This document shows positions 9,115 to 18,615 of a stretch of DNA of 64,000 nt, piece after piece (positions within the stretch are counted from its first letter, which is position 1; every line of letters begins with the position of its first letter). Below the pieces are notes generated by a model. The model was not told the DNA's origin and made no database searches. It saw nothing but the letters and a program-made list of their open reading frames with translations. The DNA is taken from the NCBI RefSeq assembly GCF_011022235.1, contig NZ_JAAIYP010000045.1, positions 62,001 through 126,000 on the forward strand. The letters run 5' to 3'. Source of the DNA: Magnetospirillum aberrantis SpK (GTDB lineage Bacteria > Pseudomonadota > Alphaproteobacteria > Rhodospirillales > Magnetospirillaceae). The translations under genes were made by a program, and so were the position numbers.

Positions 9115-11325
9115 TCAATCCATCCGCACGGCCGGGTCCGGCGCCCCCAGCGCCATCGCGGCGACACGGGCCGGCGGCGCCTTGCCCTGCTTGTCCTCGC
9201 CGAACCACAATGTGGTTTGCGGGAAGGGAATCTCGATCCCCAATTCGTCGAACCGCTTCTTCATGCGGCGATTGAATTCGCGCATCACCGACCATTGCTT
9301 GATGGGCAAGGTCTTGAAGCGGGCCTTGATCACCACCGAGGAAGCGTCGAAGCGGTCGACGCCGACGATCTCCAGCGGTTCCAGGATCAGCGGGCCATAT
9401 TCCGCGTCGGCCTGCAATTCCGCTCCCAATTCGCCGAGAACGGCGGTCACCGCGTCGGTATCCTCGCGATAGGCCACCCCCACCTCGAACACCGCGAACG
9501 AGAAGTCCTTGGTCATGTTGACCACGTCCGAGACGCCGCTGAACGGAATGGTGTGCACCGCGCCGGAAAAGTCGCGCAGGCGGATGGCCCGGATGCTCAT
9601 GGCTTCGACCACGCCGGAATGACCGCCCAACGACACCACGTCGCCCACCGCCATGGTGTCCTCGAACAAAATGAAGGCGCCGGTGATGACGTCCTGGACC
9701 AGCTTTTGCGAACCGAAGCCGATGGCCACGCCGACCACGCCGGCACCGGCCAGAAGCGGCGCGATGTTGACGCCCAGTTCCGACAGGACGATCAGCGACA
9801 CCATCACCACCAGCACCACGAACAGGGCGTTGCGCAACAGCGGCAGCAACGTGCGGACGCGGGCCGAACGCTGGACGAGGTTGCCGTCGCCGTCGATGGC
9901 GTCGAGATAGCGTTCGATCGCCCCCGAAGCCAGTTCCCAGACCACCAGCGCGCCGACCAGGACGGCGGCGATGCTGATGACCGCCGACACCACCCGGCGG
10001 CCACCGTCCGAGGTCAACATGCCCAAGGTGTCAAGCCCCCAGACCTGGGCCAGCGCCAGAAGCGTCAGCAAGATCACCGCGCCGCGCAACACAACGTGCA
10101 GCACCGGCAGGTAACGGTTGGCGCGGGCTTCCAACAGCGGAAACTCGCTGCGGGCGTCCTGGCTGATGGCGAAGCCGCGTTCGATCAGACGGGCCAGAGC
10201 GGCGGACACCATGCCGGCCACCACCAGAACCACCACCGACAACACGCTGGCGCGCATCATGAAGTCGAAGCCGCCCTGAACCTTGAGAGCCCACACGCCA
10301 TACCCCGCCGCCACGTAAAGGGCGGCCAGAATGTGCCAGATTTCCGCGAAACGACGGCGCAGCACGGACAGACGGCCACCGGTGTCGCCGCCGCGCAACG
10401 CACGGGCCACCGCATGGCGGTTTTGCATGATGAAGATCACCAGCATGGTGGCCATGGCCAACCCCAGCGTCTTGAAAAGCATGTCGGCGGCTCCGCGCGG
10501 CAACCCCAGAAGACGTGCGGATTCCACCGCCAAAGTGCCGAACACCCCGACCCCGGCCAGCCGGCGCGACCAGATCACCAGATATTCCGCCGTTTCGTCA
10601 TCCACCGGCAACAGCCTGAGCGACGGCGTGCGCGGCGCCACCACCAGCCGCGCCAACACCATCAGCAACCGTGCGGCAACATAAGCGGCAACCATCATGC
10701 CGCCCGCCACCCGCACGCTTCCAGACAGGGCCAGAACCGCCACCATCCCGTGGGCCGCCGCCGCCGCGCCGCCGATGGGCAAGGTCCGCAAGGCCGCCCG
10801 CACCAATCCCAGCGGCACCCGCTCAAGGACGCTGGCGTCGACGCGCGGAATGGTCAACCGCTCGACCCGCCGCAACGTTCTGGTCAAGAACTGATCGACC
10901 AACACCCCCACGGCCAGCAACGCCGTCAACCGCCAGGCGATTCCCAGCCAACGGGCGCGCAAATCGGGATCGGACAAGTGCCGGCTGATGGACGTTCCCA
11001 GGACCGGCAGGTTCCGCAGGGCGGCGACACCATCCAGGACGTCGTCGCCGAACGCCGCGAAGCGTTCGCCCACGGCACCAAACAAACTGGGTTCCTCGGC
11101 CATCCGTCCCTGACGCTGGGCGGCGACCAATCCTTTCAATTGCTGCACCAGACGCTGGCGTTCACCATCGTCCTCGAGCGTCGACACCAGCTTTTGCAGT
11201 TCCTCGGCGCGCATCTCGCTGCCCGTGGCAGCATCTTGCTGGGCCAGGGCCGGAACAGGGATGGAAAGGACGACGGAAAGCGCCAGCAACAGCGCGGCGC
11301 AGGTTTGCGCGAGCATGCGGTTCAT
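9115..11325 (-). CDS. MscS-family mechanosensitive channel (large, with N-terminal extension)
   Basis: The protein is 736 residues. It has a signal peptide (MNRMLAQTCAALLLALSVVL), a periplasmic helical region, about ten transmembrane segments, and the MscS pore and beta domains in the last third: LAGAGVVGVAIGFGSQKLVQ followed by GAFILFEDTMAVGDVVSLGG. The Gly/Ala-rich pore helix and the VGD turn are conserved in MscS. It resembles YbdG/YbiO-type large channels that release solutes on hypo-osmotic shock. An alternative ATG three codons in would make no difference to this assignment. Confidence 0.9.
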   Translation of the reverse strand: MNRMLAQTCAALLLALSVVLSIPVPALAQQDAATGSEMRAEELQKLVSTLEDDGERQRLVQQLKGLVAAQRQGRMAEEPSLFGAVGERFAAFGDDVLDGVAALRNLPVLGTSISRHLSDPDLRARWLGIAWRLTALLAVGVLVDQFLTRTLRRVERLTIPRVDASVLERVPLGLVRAALRTLPIGGAAAAAHGMVAVLALSGSVRVAGGMMVAAYVAARLLMVLARLVVAPRTPSLRLLPVDDETAEYLVIWSRRLAGVGVFGTLAVESARLLGLPRGAADMLFKTLGLAMATMLVIFIMQNRHAVARALRGGDTGGRLSVLRRRFAEIWHILAALYVAAGYGVWALKVQGGFDFMMRASVLSVVVLVVAGMVSAALARLIERGFAISQDARSEFPLLEARANRYLPVLHVVLRGAVILLTLLALAQVWGLDTLGMLTSDGGRRVVSAVISIAAVLVGALVVWELASGAIERYLDAIDGDGNLVQRSARVRTLLPLLRNALFVVLVVMVSLIVLSELGVNIAPLLAGAGVVGVAIGFGSQKLVQDVITGAFILFEDTMAVGDVVSLGGHSGVVEAMSIRAIRLRDFSGAVHTIPFSGVSDVVNMTKDFSFAVFEVGVAYREDTDAVTAVLGELGAELQADAEYGPLILEPLEIVGVDRFDASSVVIKARFKTLPIKQWSVMREFNRRMKKRFDELGIEIPFPQTTLWFGEDKQGKAPPARVAAMALGAPDPAVRMD

Positions 11326-11437
11326 GGATCGATCGTGCCTTTGATTGCGAAAAAGGGTCAGGGTGGAGACGGACTTTGACGAAAATGGGGCGGACGCCTA
11401 ACCTTGCAAGGCAAAACAACCCCACCGCAAGGCCCCC

Positions 11438-11785
11438 ATGTCGCAAATCACCATTTATCACAATCCCCGGTGCAGCAAGTCGCGCGAGACGCTGAAGCTG
11501 ATCGAGGACAAGGGCATCGTCCCCCATGTGGTCGAATATCTGAAGACCCCGCCCACCGCAGAGGAACTGAGCCGCATCCTGACGCTTCTGGGCAAGAATC
11601 CGGCGGAAATCCTGCGCAAGAAGGAAGCGGCCGAGGCCGGAATCGACCCGACAGCGCTGTCCGACGCCGAACTGGTCGCCGCCATGGTCGCCAACCCGGC
11701 GGTCATCGAGCGCCCCATCGTGGTGGCCGGCGCCAAGGCCGCGCTGGGCCGCCCGCCGGAAAACGTGCTGGCGATCCTGGACTGA
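11438..11785 (+). CDS. arsC: ArsC/YffB-family reductase (glutaredoxin-type arsenate reductase)
   Basis: The product of 115 residues begins MSQITIYHNPRCSKSRETLK. It contains the CxxS-R motif (Cys12) of the ArsC family and the conserved region IERPIVVAGAKAALGRPPEN. True plasmid ArsC has about 140 residues; the shorter length fits the YfgD/ArsC group. No ars operon neighbours (arsB, arsR) are present, so arsenate reduction is not certain. It is divergent from mscS with about 110 nt between. Confidence 0.82.
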   Translation: MSQITIYHNPRCSKSRETLKLIEDKGIVPHVVEYLKTPPTAEELSRILTLLGKNPAEILRKKEAAEAGIDPTALSDAELVAAMVANPAVIERPIVVAGAKAALGRPPENVLAILD

Positions 11786-11986
11786 GCGGCACGTCGGCTT
11801 AAACGGCGCGAACTCAACAGCCGCAGACCGGTCCCACGAGCGGAAATTCGCGGAACCGGTATTCTTCGCCCTGTGCACATCCCATCTTGTCGGAATAGGG
11901 ATCACCTATCCCGGATGCATGGTTGCGTCGCCGGACGGCAAAGGCGCAGCCTTGCAGCGGTCCCCACGCGATTGTGGAGAATGCCC

Positions 11987-12274
11987 ATGGGCAGGCAAGC
12001 CTATCAGGACGCCATGCGGCAAAGGTTGCGCGACCTGTCGCTTCAGGTCGCCAGCATCCGCAGCCGCCTTGCCGCCAGCCCGCACGACGGATTACGGCAG
12101 GAATTGGCGGAACAATTAAGCTGGCTGGAACACCGCCGCGACCTTGTGCGCGAAAAACTGGACGCACTGGGTGACGAACCGGACGGCACTTGGCTCGACC
12201 TCAAGGCCGAGATCGAGGACGCCTGGGACACCCTGGTCCAGGATTTCGAGGAACGGGTCTCCTCGCTGGCGTGA
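11987..12274 (+). CDS. Small coiled-coil protein, unknown function
   Basis: The 95-residue product (MGRQAYQDAMRQRLRDLSLQ onwards) is almost entirely charged helix, with heptads in RLRDLSLQVASIRSRL and EQLSWLEHRRDLVREKLDAL. It has no Cys or hydrophobic segment. The start at 11987 is preferred over ATG 11981 because GGAG at 11976-11979 is 7 nt from it. The ~200 nt upstream to arsC hold only a short inverted repeat, GGGAT-5nt-ATCCC, near 11897-11911. Confidence 0.55.
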   Translation: MGRQAYQDAMRQRLRDLSLQVASIRSRLAASPHDGLRQELAEQLSWLEHRRDLVREKLDALGDEPDGTWLDLKAEIEDAWDTLVQDFEERVSSLA

Positions 12275-12276
12275 CC

Positions 12277-12312
12277 GGGCTCCGGGGCGTGACTGGGCTC
12301 CAGCCGGAGCCC
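12277..12312. terminator. Possible hairpin terminator between convergent genes
   Basis: GGGCTCCGG (12277-12285) pairs perfectly with CCGGAGCCC (12304-12312). It lies between the stop of the coiled-coil gene and the stop of the convergent Ala/Glu-rich gene. There is no clear T-run, so the terminator role is tentative. Confidence 0.35.
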
Positions 12313-12318
12313 GCCACG

Positions 12319-13188
12319 TCACAACAGCAGATCAACCGGTTGGATGCCGCCCCCCAGGGCGGCGTCGATGTCGTCGCCGGCCTGGGCGACGTCCTTGGCC
12401 AATTGCTCCATGTCTTCGTCGTCGCGGCCTTCGGCGGCGGCACGACGACGCACCTGTTCCAGGATGTTCTTGAGCGTGTTGTAAAGACGCCGCACGTCCT
12501 CGGCGAACTTGGCGTCAGCCTCGGCTTCCTTGCCCTTGGCATTCATCTCGGCGGCGGCTTGCTGAAAGACTTCCCCAGGATTGCGGGCGTCCTCTTCCTT
12601 TGGCTCTCCGCTTTTCTTGGCTTCGTCCTCGGCTTGCTCGGCCTCGGACAAGGCGGCTTGGGCCGCCTGTTCCGCCGCCTGTTCGGTGCCTTGTTCCGCG
12701 TCCTGGCCGGCGGAATCCTCGCTTTGATTTTCCGCCTGTTCGGAAACCGCCGCCTCCGCCCCTGCCGCGCTTTGGGCGGCACCAGCGTCACCCACCGCAA
12801 CCGAACTCGATGACGCAGACGACGTCGCACCGTCGCTTCCGCCGGCAGCCGCGTATTCCTTGGCGGCGGCGGCCAACTCCCGGGCCAACTGCTTGACGCG
12901 CCGGGCCACCGCCTTGGGGTCGCCCACGCTGGCCATCAGACGCAATGCGTCCAATTCCTTTTTCAACCGGTCGATCTTGTCGCGTGCGGCGGCCTTGCGC
13001 TGCTCCTTGGCGGTGCGCTTGGCCTGTTCCATGGCGTCTAGCGCCTGGCGCGACTGCTTCACAGCCTCGGACAGGGGATCCGAGGCCTTGTCGTCCTCTT
13101 CCGTCGCCTTGGTCTTGGTGCGTTGACCAAGGATACGGGCCTGGAACTGCAAAAGGGCGTTGGCGCCCACGGCGTTCATTCTGAGCAT
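12319..13188 (-). CDS. Ala/Glu-rich helical protein, unknown function
   Basis: The 289-residue product is low-complexity. After a basic helical N-terminal third (KQSRQALDAMEQAKRTAKEQ, ARDKIDRLKKELDALRLMAS) comes a Ser/Ala stretch near 120-150, an acidic Ala/Gln/Glu repeat region (EQAAEQAAQAALSEAEQAED), and a more regular C-terminal helix (RLYNTLKNILEQVRRRAAAE). It has no signal peptide and no motif I recognise. GGAG lies 7 nt before ATG 13188. It stands alone downstream of a terminator for ecm. Confidence 0.6.
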   Translation of the reverse strand: MLRMNAVGANALLQFQARILGQRTKTKATEEDDKASDPLSEAVKQSRQALDAMEQAKRTAKEQRKAAARDKIDRLKKELDALRLMASVGDPKAVARRVKQLARELAAAAKEYAAAGGSDGATSSASSSSVAVGDAGAAQSAAGAEAAVSEQAENQSEDSAGQDAEQGTEQAAEQAAQAALSEAEQAEDEAKKSGEPKEEDARNPGEVFQQAAAEMNAKGKEAEADAKFAEDVRRLYNTLKNILEQVRRRAAAEGRDDEDMEQLAKDVAQAGDDIDAALGGGIQPVDLLL

Positions 13189-13257
13189 CGGCGATCTCCG
13201 TTCTGGATACGCCTGTGGATCATAGCACGGAAAAGATGAAAAGCCGGCTAACGTCGC

Positions 13258-13283
13258 AAAAAAAGGGCGGCTGACGCCGCCCT
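13258..13283 (-). terminator. Rho-independent terminator of ecm
   Basis: On the minus strand the stem AGGGCGGC-GTCA-GCCGCCCT (13283-13264) is followed by seven Ts (13264-13258). It lies 28 nt past the ecm stop and is a classical intrinsic terminator. Confidence 0.88.
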
Positions 13284-13311
13284 CGAAGTTGGTTCGCTGT
13301 CAGCGGCGGTC

Positions 13312-15291
13312 TTAAGCCGCCTTGGAACTCCCCTCCACCAAGGCGACGATGTCGCCCATGATGGCGGTGATGTCGTAATCCTTCGGCGTGTAGATGCGGG
13401 CACATCCCGCCGCCAACAGGGTCTTTTCGTCCTCGGCCGGAATGATGCCGCCGGCCACCACCGGCACGTCGCCCAGCCCCGCCGCGCGCATGCGCTCCAG
13501 CACCTCTGTCACCAGCGGCACGTGGCTGCCTGACAGGATCGATAGGCCGACCACGTGCACGCCTTCTTCCAGGGCGGCGTTGACGATCTGGGCGGGGGTC
13601 AGGCGGATGCCCTCGTACACCACCTCCATACCGGCGTCGCGCGCCCGCACGGCGATCTGTTCGGCGCCGTTGGAATGACCGTCCAGCCCCGGCTTGCCCA
13701 CCAGCATCTTGATGCGACGGCCCAGCTTGGCCGACACTTCCTCGACGCGGGCGCGCACGGCGACGATCTTTTCGCCCTGGGAATTGGCCGCAGCCCGCGA
13801 CACGCCGGTCGGTGCGCGGTATTCGCCGAACACCTCACGCAGGGTCTGCGACCACTCGCCGGTGGTGACCCCCGCATGGGCGGCGGCGATGCTGGGTTCC
13901 ATGACGTTGCGGCCTTCCTGGGCGGCGGACCGCAGCTCGGCCAGAGCCTTTTCCACCGCCGCGCCGTCGCGGGAAGCCTTGAACGCCTTCAGGCGCTCGA
14001 TCTGTTCCTGTTCGGCCTTGGGATCGACGGTCAGAATGGAACCGTCACCGCCGGTCAGCGGGCTGGGCTCGGTTTCCGTCCACTTGTTGACGCCGACCAC
14101 GATCTGCTCGCCCGATTCGATTCCGGCGATGCGCCGGGCGTTGGATTCCACCAGCTTCTGCTTCATGTAGCTGGATTCCACCGCCGCCACGGCGCCGCCC
14201 ATGCCGTCGATGCGGGCCAGTTCGTCGCGGGCGCCGGCCATCAGTTCGTCCACCTTGCGGGCGATCTCGACCGAGCCGTTGAAGATGTCGCCGTATTCCA
14301 GCAGGTCGGTTTCATAGGCCATGATCTGTTGCAGCCGCAACGACCATTGCTGGTCCCAAGGGCGCGGCAGGCCCAGCGCCTCGTTCCAGGCCGGCAACTG
14401 CACGGCGCGGGCGCGGGCGTCCTTGGACAGCACCACCGCCAGCATCTCCAGCAGGATGCGGTAAACGTTGTTTTCCGGCTGCGGCTCGGTCAGGCCCAGG
14501 GAATTGACCTGGACGCCATAGCGGAAACGGCGGGCCTTCTCGTCGGTGATGCCATAGCGTTCGCGGCAGATTTCGTCCCACAGATAGGTGAAGGACCGCA
14601 TCTTGCACAATTCGGTGACGAAGCGGATGCCGGCGTTGACGAAGAAGCTGATGCGGCTGACCACCACCGGGAAATCCTCGGCCGGCACCGTGGGACGCAC
14701 GGTGTCGAGCACGGCGATGGCGGTGGCCAGGGCAAAGGCCAGCTCCTGTTGGGGCGTCGCGCCGGCCTCTTGCAGGTGGTACGAGCAGACGTTCATGGGG
14801 TTCCACTTGGGAACCTCGCGATAGGTGAAGGCGATGACGTCGCTGGTCAGCCTGAGGCTTGGCTGCGGCCCGAAGATGTAGGTGCCGCGCGACAGGTATT
14901 CCTTGATGATGTCGTTCTGGGTGGTGCCGTTCAGGCTTTGGCGCGCAGCCCCCTGCTTTTCCGCCGTGGCGATGTAAAGCGACAACAACCACGCCGCCGG
15001 CGCGTTGATGGTCATGGAGGTGTTCATCTTTTCCAGCGGAATGTCCTGGAAAAGCGTCTGCATGTCGCCGATATGGCACACCGGCACGCCCACCTTGCCC
15101 ACTTCGCCACGGGCCAGCACATGGTCGGAATCGTAGCCGGTCTGGGTCGGCAGGTCGAAGGCGATGGACAGGCCGGTCTGACCCTTGCCCAGGTTGGTGC
15201 GGAACAGCTTGTTCGATTCCGCCGCCGAGCTGTGCCCGGAATAGGTGCGAAACAGCCAGGGCTTCTCGCGGGCGGGGGTCTTGTCCGTCAT
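13312..15291 (-). CDS. ecm: Ethylmalonyl-CoA mutase (coenzyme B12-dependent)
   Basis: The protein is 659 residues. The N-terminal catalytic part has the mutase stretches FRTYSGHSSAAESNKLFRTN, GLSIAFDLPTQTGYDSDHVL and NTSMTINAPAAWLLSLY. The C-terminal cobalamin domain (~530-655) has the DxHxxG motif in GKPGLDGHSNGAEQIAVRAR. It converts (2R)-ethylmalonyl-CoA to methylsuccinyl-CoA in the ethylmalonyl-CoA pathway. Assignment as Ecm rather than methylmalonyl-CoA mutase rests on the single-chain layout and the neighbouring ccr and mcd. I use ATG 15291 (MTDKTPAREKPW); an in-frame ATG at 15342 has no better site. It is transcribed divergently from ccr. Confidence 0.9.
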   Translation of the reverse strand: MTDKTPAREKPWLFRTYSGHSSAAESNKLFRTNLGKGQTGLSIAFDLPTQTGYDSDHVLARGEVGKVGVPVCHIGDMQTLFQDIPLEKMNTSMTINAPAAWLLSLYIATAEKQGAARQSLNGTTQNDIIKEYLSRGTYIFGPQPSLRLTSDVIAFTYREVPKWNPMNVCSYHLQEAGATPQQELAFALATAIAVLDTVRPTVPAEDFPVVVSRISFFVNAGIRFVTELCKMRSFTYLWDEICRERYGITDEKARRFRYGVQVNSLGLTEPQPENNVYRILLEMLAVVLSKDARARAVQLPAWNEALGLPRPWDQQWSLRLQQIMAYETDLLEYGDIFNGSVEIARKVDELMAGARDELARIDGMGGAVAAVESSYMKQKLVESNARRIAGIESGEQIVVGVNKWTETEPSPLTGGDGSILTVDPKAEQEQIERLKAFKASRDGAAVEKALAELRSAAQEGRNVMEPSIAAAHAGVTTGEWSQTLREVFGEYRAPTGVSRAAANSQGEKIVAVRARVEEVSAKLGRRIKMLVGKPGLDGHSNGAEQIAVRARDAGMEVVYEGIRLTPAQIVNAALEEGVHVVGLSILSGSHVPLVTEVLERMRAAGLGDVPVVAGGIIPAEDEKTLLAAGCARIYTPKDYDITAIMGDIVALVEGSSKAA

Positions 15292-15420
15292 TCCTTCGTC
15301 ACCTTCTCTGCTGGCCCCGAATGGCGGGCGCCGTATCATCATCCTAATGGATGCCCGGCTCGGGACGACGTAAAATTTCCCGATTTCCGAACTTCGCGAA
15401 ACAAACTATCATTTTGTGCA

Positions 15421-15438
15421 TTGCGAAGAAAGCCGCAA
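15421..15438. promoter_or_regulatory. Inverted repeat in the ecm/ccr divergent control region
   Basis: TTGCG (15421-15425) and CGCAA (15434-15438) are separated by 8 nt. They lie about midway in the 269-nt gap between the divergent ecm and ccr starts. An 8-bp palindrome, TTCGCGAA, lies about 30 nt to the left. Acyl-CoA-responsive regulators of this pathway are known to bind TTTGC-like half-sites, but the link here is inference. Confidence 0.35.
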
Positions 15439-15560
15439 AACGCTACAAACCGAAAGTCGCCTGAACGTCCCACTTGGGGCTGGCGGTGAAAAACCGGGAA
15501 TCGTCCCAGATTCCCCAAACGACAAGCGGAAGTGGTTTTCGGAGACGAGGAGTGACTCGG

Positions 15561-16850
15561 ATGAGTGAAGCGGCGATTGCGACCGACATCCGGCCCGGAC
15601 AGGCGATCAAGGATCTTTACGAACTTGGCGAGATCCCGCCGCTGGGCCATGTGCCGAAGCAGATGTATGCGTGGGCCATCCGGCGCGAGCGGCACGGCAA
15701 CCCCGACACGGCCATGCTGGTCGAAGTGGTCGACACCCCGGAAATCGATCCGCATGAAGTGCTGATCATGGTGATGGCCGCCGGCGTCAACTACAACGGC
15801 GTGTGGGCCGCGCTGGGCAAGCCGATCTCGCCCTTCGACTACCATGACATGCCCTACCACATCGCCGGCTCCGACGCCGCCGGCATCGTGTGGAAGGTCG
15901 GCTCCAAGGTGAAGCGCTGGAAGGTCGGCGACGAGGTCGTGGTTCATTGCAACCAGACCGACGGCGACGACGAGGAATGCAACGGCGGCGACCCCATGAA
16001 CTCGCCGACCCAGCGCATCTGGGGCTACGAGACCGGTGACGGCGCCTTTGCCCAGTTCACCCGCGTCCAGGCGCAGCAGGTGATGCACCGTCCCAAGCAT
16101 CTGACCTGGGAAGAATCGGCCTGTTACACCCTGACGCTCGCCACCGCCTACCGCATGCTGTTCGGTCACCGTCCGCATGTGCTGCGTCCCGGCCACAACG
16201 TTCTGGTGTGGGGCGCGGCCGGCGGCCTGGGCTCCATGGCCATCCAGTTGATCGCCGTGTCGGGCGCCAACGCCATCGGCGTGATCTCGGAAGAGGACAA
16301 GCGCGACTTCGTCATGGGGCTGGGCGCCAAGGGTGTCGTCAACCGCAAGGATTTCGACTGCTGGGGCCAGTTGCCCGACGTCGACGGCGACCCGGCGGTG
16401 TTCAAGAACTACATGAAGAAGGTGCGTGAGTTCGGCAAGGCCATCTGGGACATCACCGGCAAGGGCAACGACGTCGACTTCGTGTTCGAACATCCCGGCG
16501 AAGCCACCTTCCCGGTGTCGTGCAACGTGGTCAAGCGCGGTGGCATGGTGGTGTTCTGTGCCGGCACCAGCGGTTTCAACCTGACCTTCGACGCCCGCTT
16601 CGTGTGGATGCGCCAGAAGCGCATCCAGGGCAGCCACTTCGCCAACCTGCTCCAGGCGTCGCAGGCCAACCAACTGGTGATCGAGCGACGCATCGACCCG
16701 TGCATGTCGGAATGCTATTCCTGGGAGGACATCCCCAAGGCCCACATGCAGATGCTGCGCAACCAGCACAAGCCCGGCAACATGGCCGTGCTGGTGCAGG
16801 CCAAGAAGCCCGGCCGCTATACCCTCGAAGACGTCGCCGAGGGCGAGTAA
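15561..16850 (+). CDS. ccr: Crotonyl-CoA carboxylase/reductase
   Basis: The protein is 429 residues of the MDR alcohol dehydrogenase-like superfamily, with the nucleotide-binding GAAGGLGSMAIQL. It has the Ccr-type segments GVNYNGVWAALGKPISPFDY, DYHDMPYHIAGSDAAGIVWK, TQRIWGYETGDGAFAQFTRV and RFVWMRQKRIQGSHFANLLQ. The Asn, Glu and His of the CO2 pocket described for Ccr enzymes appear to be present, though I did not align them. It reduces and carboxylates crotonyl-CoA with NADPH and CO2 to ethylmalonyl-CoA. ATG 15561 follows GAGGAG by about 9 nt; the frame extends upstream without family similarity. Confidence 0.95.
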   Translation: MSEAAIATDIRPGQAIKDLYELGEIPPLGHVPKQMYAWAIRRERHGNPDTAMLVEVVDTPEIDPHEVLIMVMAAGVNYNGVWAALGKPISPFDYHDMPYHIAGSDAAGIVWKVGSKVKRWKVGDEVVVHCNQTDGDDEECNGGDPMNSPTQRIWGYETGDGAFAQFTRVQAQQVMHRPKHLTWEESACYTLTLATAYRMLFGHRPHVLRPGHNVLVWGAAGGLGSMAIQLIAVSGANAIGVISEEDKRDFVMGLGAKGVVNRKDFDCWGQLPDVDGDPAVFKNYMKKVREFGKAIWDITGKGNDVDFVFEHPGEATFPVSCNVVKRGGMVVFCAGTSGFNLTFDARFVWMRQKRIQGSHFANLLQASQANQLVIERRIDPCMSECYSWEDIPKAHMQMLRNQHKPGNMAVLVQAKKPGRYTLEDVAEGE

Positions 16851-16860
16851 GCTTGTGTCG

Positions 16861-16910
16861 CCCCCTCTCCCGCCCTGCCGATGGCGGGGACGGGAGAGGG
16901 GGTTGCTTTT
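16861..16910 (+). terminator. Strong hairpin between ccr and mcd (terminator or attenuator)
   Basis: CCCCCTCTCCCG (16861-16872) pairs perfectly with CGGGAGAGGGGG (16891-16902), with further pairing inside, followed by TTGCTTTT. It lies between the ccr stop and the mcd start. It may reduce read-through into mcd or protect the ccr 3' end. Confidence 0.7.
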
Positions 16911-16925
16911 GCCAAGAGGACGCCC

Positions 16926-18587
16926 ATGACCATCGTTGTGCTGCCTGATCTGATCCCCACTTGCGCCACCGCCCTTGAGTCCTTGCAGGCGCTTCGCGCC
17001 GCCGCCAAGGTTTCGGTCACCGCCATGGTGAGCAACGGCGCCAAGATCGATTCCGCCCTGTTCGAGGCCAACCAGGAAGCCGCCCACGGTTTCGCCTGGC
17101 TGACCACCTATGTGGCGGCACTGGAGCAGATGCTGGAATGGGCGCGCCGTCTGGAAGCCGCCGGCAAGTTCGGCGAGCTTGAGGCGCTGATGCTGCAATC
17201 GGCGTTCGGCGAATATGGGGCGCAGATTTTCGGCGGCATCCCCATGAGCCAAGGCGAATACGTCCGCCCCATCGACATGGGCCTGGATTCCGCCACCTGC
17301 CACAAGTTCCACTCCGACGCGCTGAGCCTGTTGCGCCGCCAGGGCAACGCGCCGGCGGTGCGCGTGCGCATCGCGCAACTGATCGAGGACGGCCACCATT
17401 TCGGCGATCTGGGGCTGGACGACGAAACACTGGAGATGATCCGCGATCAGTTCCGCAGGTTCGTCGAGGCCGAAGTGGCGCCCCATTGCCACGAATGGCA
17501 CCTGAAGGACGAGCTGATCCCGCTGGAAGTCCTTGAGCATGTGGCCGAGATGGGCGTGTTCGGCCTGACCCTGCCCGAGGAATACGGCGGCCTGGGCATG
17601 GGCAAGACCGCCATGTGCGTGGTCACCGAGGAATTGTCGCGCGGCTATATCGGCGTCGGTTCCTTGGGTACCCGCGCCGAGATCGCCGGCGAGTTGATCC
17701 GCCTGGGTGGCACCGAAGAACAGAAACAGGAATGGCTGCCCAAGATCGCGTCGGGCGAAATTCTGCCGACCGCCGTGTTCACCGAACCCAATACCGGGTC
17801 CGATCTGGGGTCCTTGCGCACCCGTGCGGTCAAGGACGGCGACGAATACGTGGTCACCGGCAACAAGACCTGGATCACCCACGCCTCGCGTTCCGACCTG
17901 ATGACCCTTCTGGTCCGCACCAATCCCGAGACCAAGGACTGGCGCGGCCTGTCCATGATGCTGGCGCCGAAACAGCGCGGCACCGAGACCGAGCCGTTCC
18001 CGACCCCCGGCATGACCGGCGGCGAGATCAAGGTGTTGGGCTATCGCGGCATGAAGGAATACGAACTGGGCTTCGACGGCTTCAAGGTGCCGGCCGCCAA
18101 CTTGCTGGGCGGGGTCGAGGGCCAGGGCTTCAAGCAGCTCATGGAAACCTTCGAATCCGCCCGCATCCAGACCGCCGCCCGCGCCGTCGGCGTCGCCCAG
18201 AACGCGCTCGAGGTCGGGCTGCAATACGCCAAGGACCGCGTGCAGTTCGGCAAGCCGCTCTTCAAGTTCCCGCGCGTCGCCTGCAAGGTGGCGTGGTCGG
18301 CGGTGGAAACCATGATCGCCCGCCAGCTTACCTATTTCTCGGCGCGCGAGAAGGACGGCGGCCACCGCTGCGACATCGAGGCCGGCATGGCCAAGCTGTT
18401 GGGCGCCCGTGTCGCGTGGTCCAACGCCGACAACGCCCTTCAGATCCATGGCGGCAACGGCTACGCCGAGGAATACCAGATCAGCCGCATCCTCTGTGAC
18501 GCCCGCATCCTCAACATTTTCGAGGGCGCGGCGGAAATCCAGGCCCAGGTTATCGCCCGTGGCCTGTTGTCGGGCGCGCGCGACTAA
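16926..18587 (+). CDS. mcd: Methylsuccinyl-CoA dehydrogenase (acyl-CoA dehydrogenase family)
   Basis: The protein is 553 residues, about 150 longer than ordinary acyl-CoA dehydrogenases. The extra N-terminal domain (MTIVVLPDLIPTCATALESL; ~1-140) is typical of methylsuccinyl-CoA dehydrogenase. The dehydrogenase core follows: TLPEEYGGLGMGKTAMCVVT, AVFTEPNTGSDLGSLRTRAV, TGNKTWITHASRSDLMTLLV and QIHGGNGYAEEYQISRILCD. It oxidises methylsuccinyl-CoA to mesaconyl-CoA with FAD. ATG 16926 is chosen from AAGAGGA upstream. Its position after ccr supports the specific assignment. Confidence 0.9.
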   Translation: MTIVVLPDLIPTCATALESLQALRAAAKVSVTAMVSNGAKIDSALFEANQEAAHGFAWLTTYVAALEQMLEWARRLEAAGKFGELEALMLQSAFGEYGAQIFGGIPMSQGEYVRPIDMGLDSATCHKFHSDALSLLRRQGNAPAVRVRIAQLIEDGHHFGDLGLDDETLEMIRDQFRRFVEAEVAPHCHEWHLKDELIPLEVLEHVAEMGVFGLTLPEEYGGLGMGKTAMCVVTEELSRGYIGVGSLGTRAEIAGELIRLGGTEEQKQEWLPKIASGEILPTAVFTEPNTGSDLGSLRTRAVKDGDEYVVTGNKTWITHASRSDLMTLLVRTNPETKDWRGLSMMLAPKQRGTETEPFPTPGMTGGEIKVLGYRGMKEYELGFDGFKVPAANLLGGVEGQGFKQLMETFESARIQTAARAVGVAQNALEVGLQYAKDRVQFGKPLFKFPRVACKVAWSAVETMIARQLTYFSAREKDGGHRCDIEAGMAKLLGARVAWSNADNALQIHGGNGYAEEYQISRILCDARILNIFEGAAEIQAQVIARGLLSGARD

Positions 18588-18615
18588 GCAAGAACCAGCG
18601 CGTCCTTTCCCTCGA

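Noticed and set aside
11814-11885. A 23-residue minus-strand frame with three cysteines (MGCAQGEEYRFREF)
   Set aside because: No Shine-Dalgarno and no conservation evidence; too short to support.
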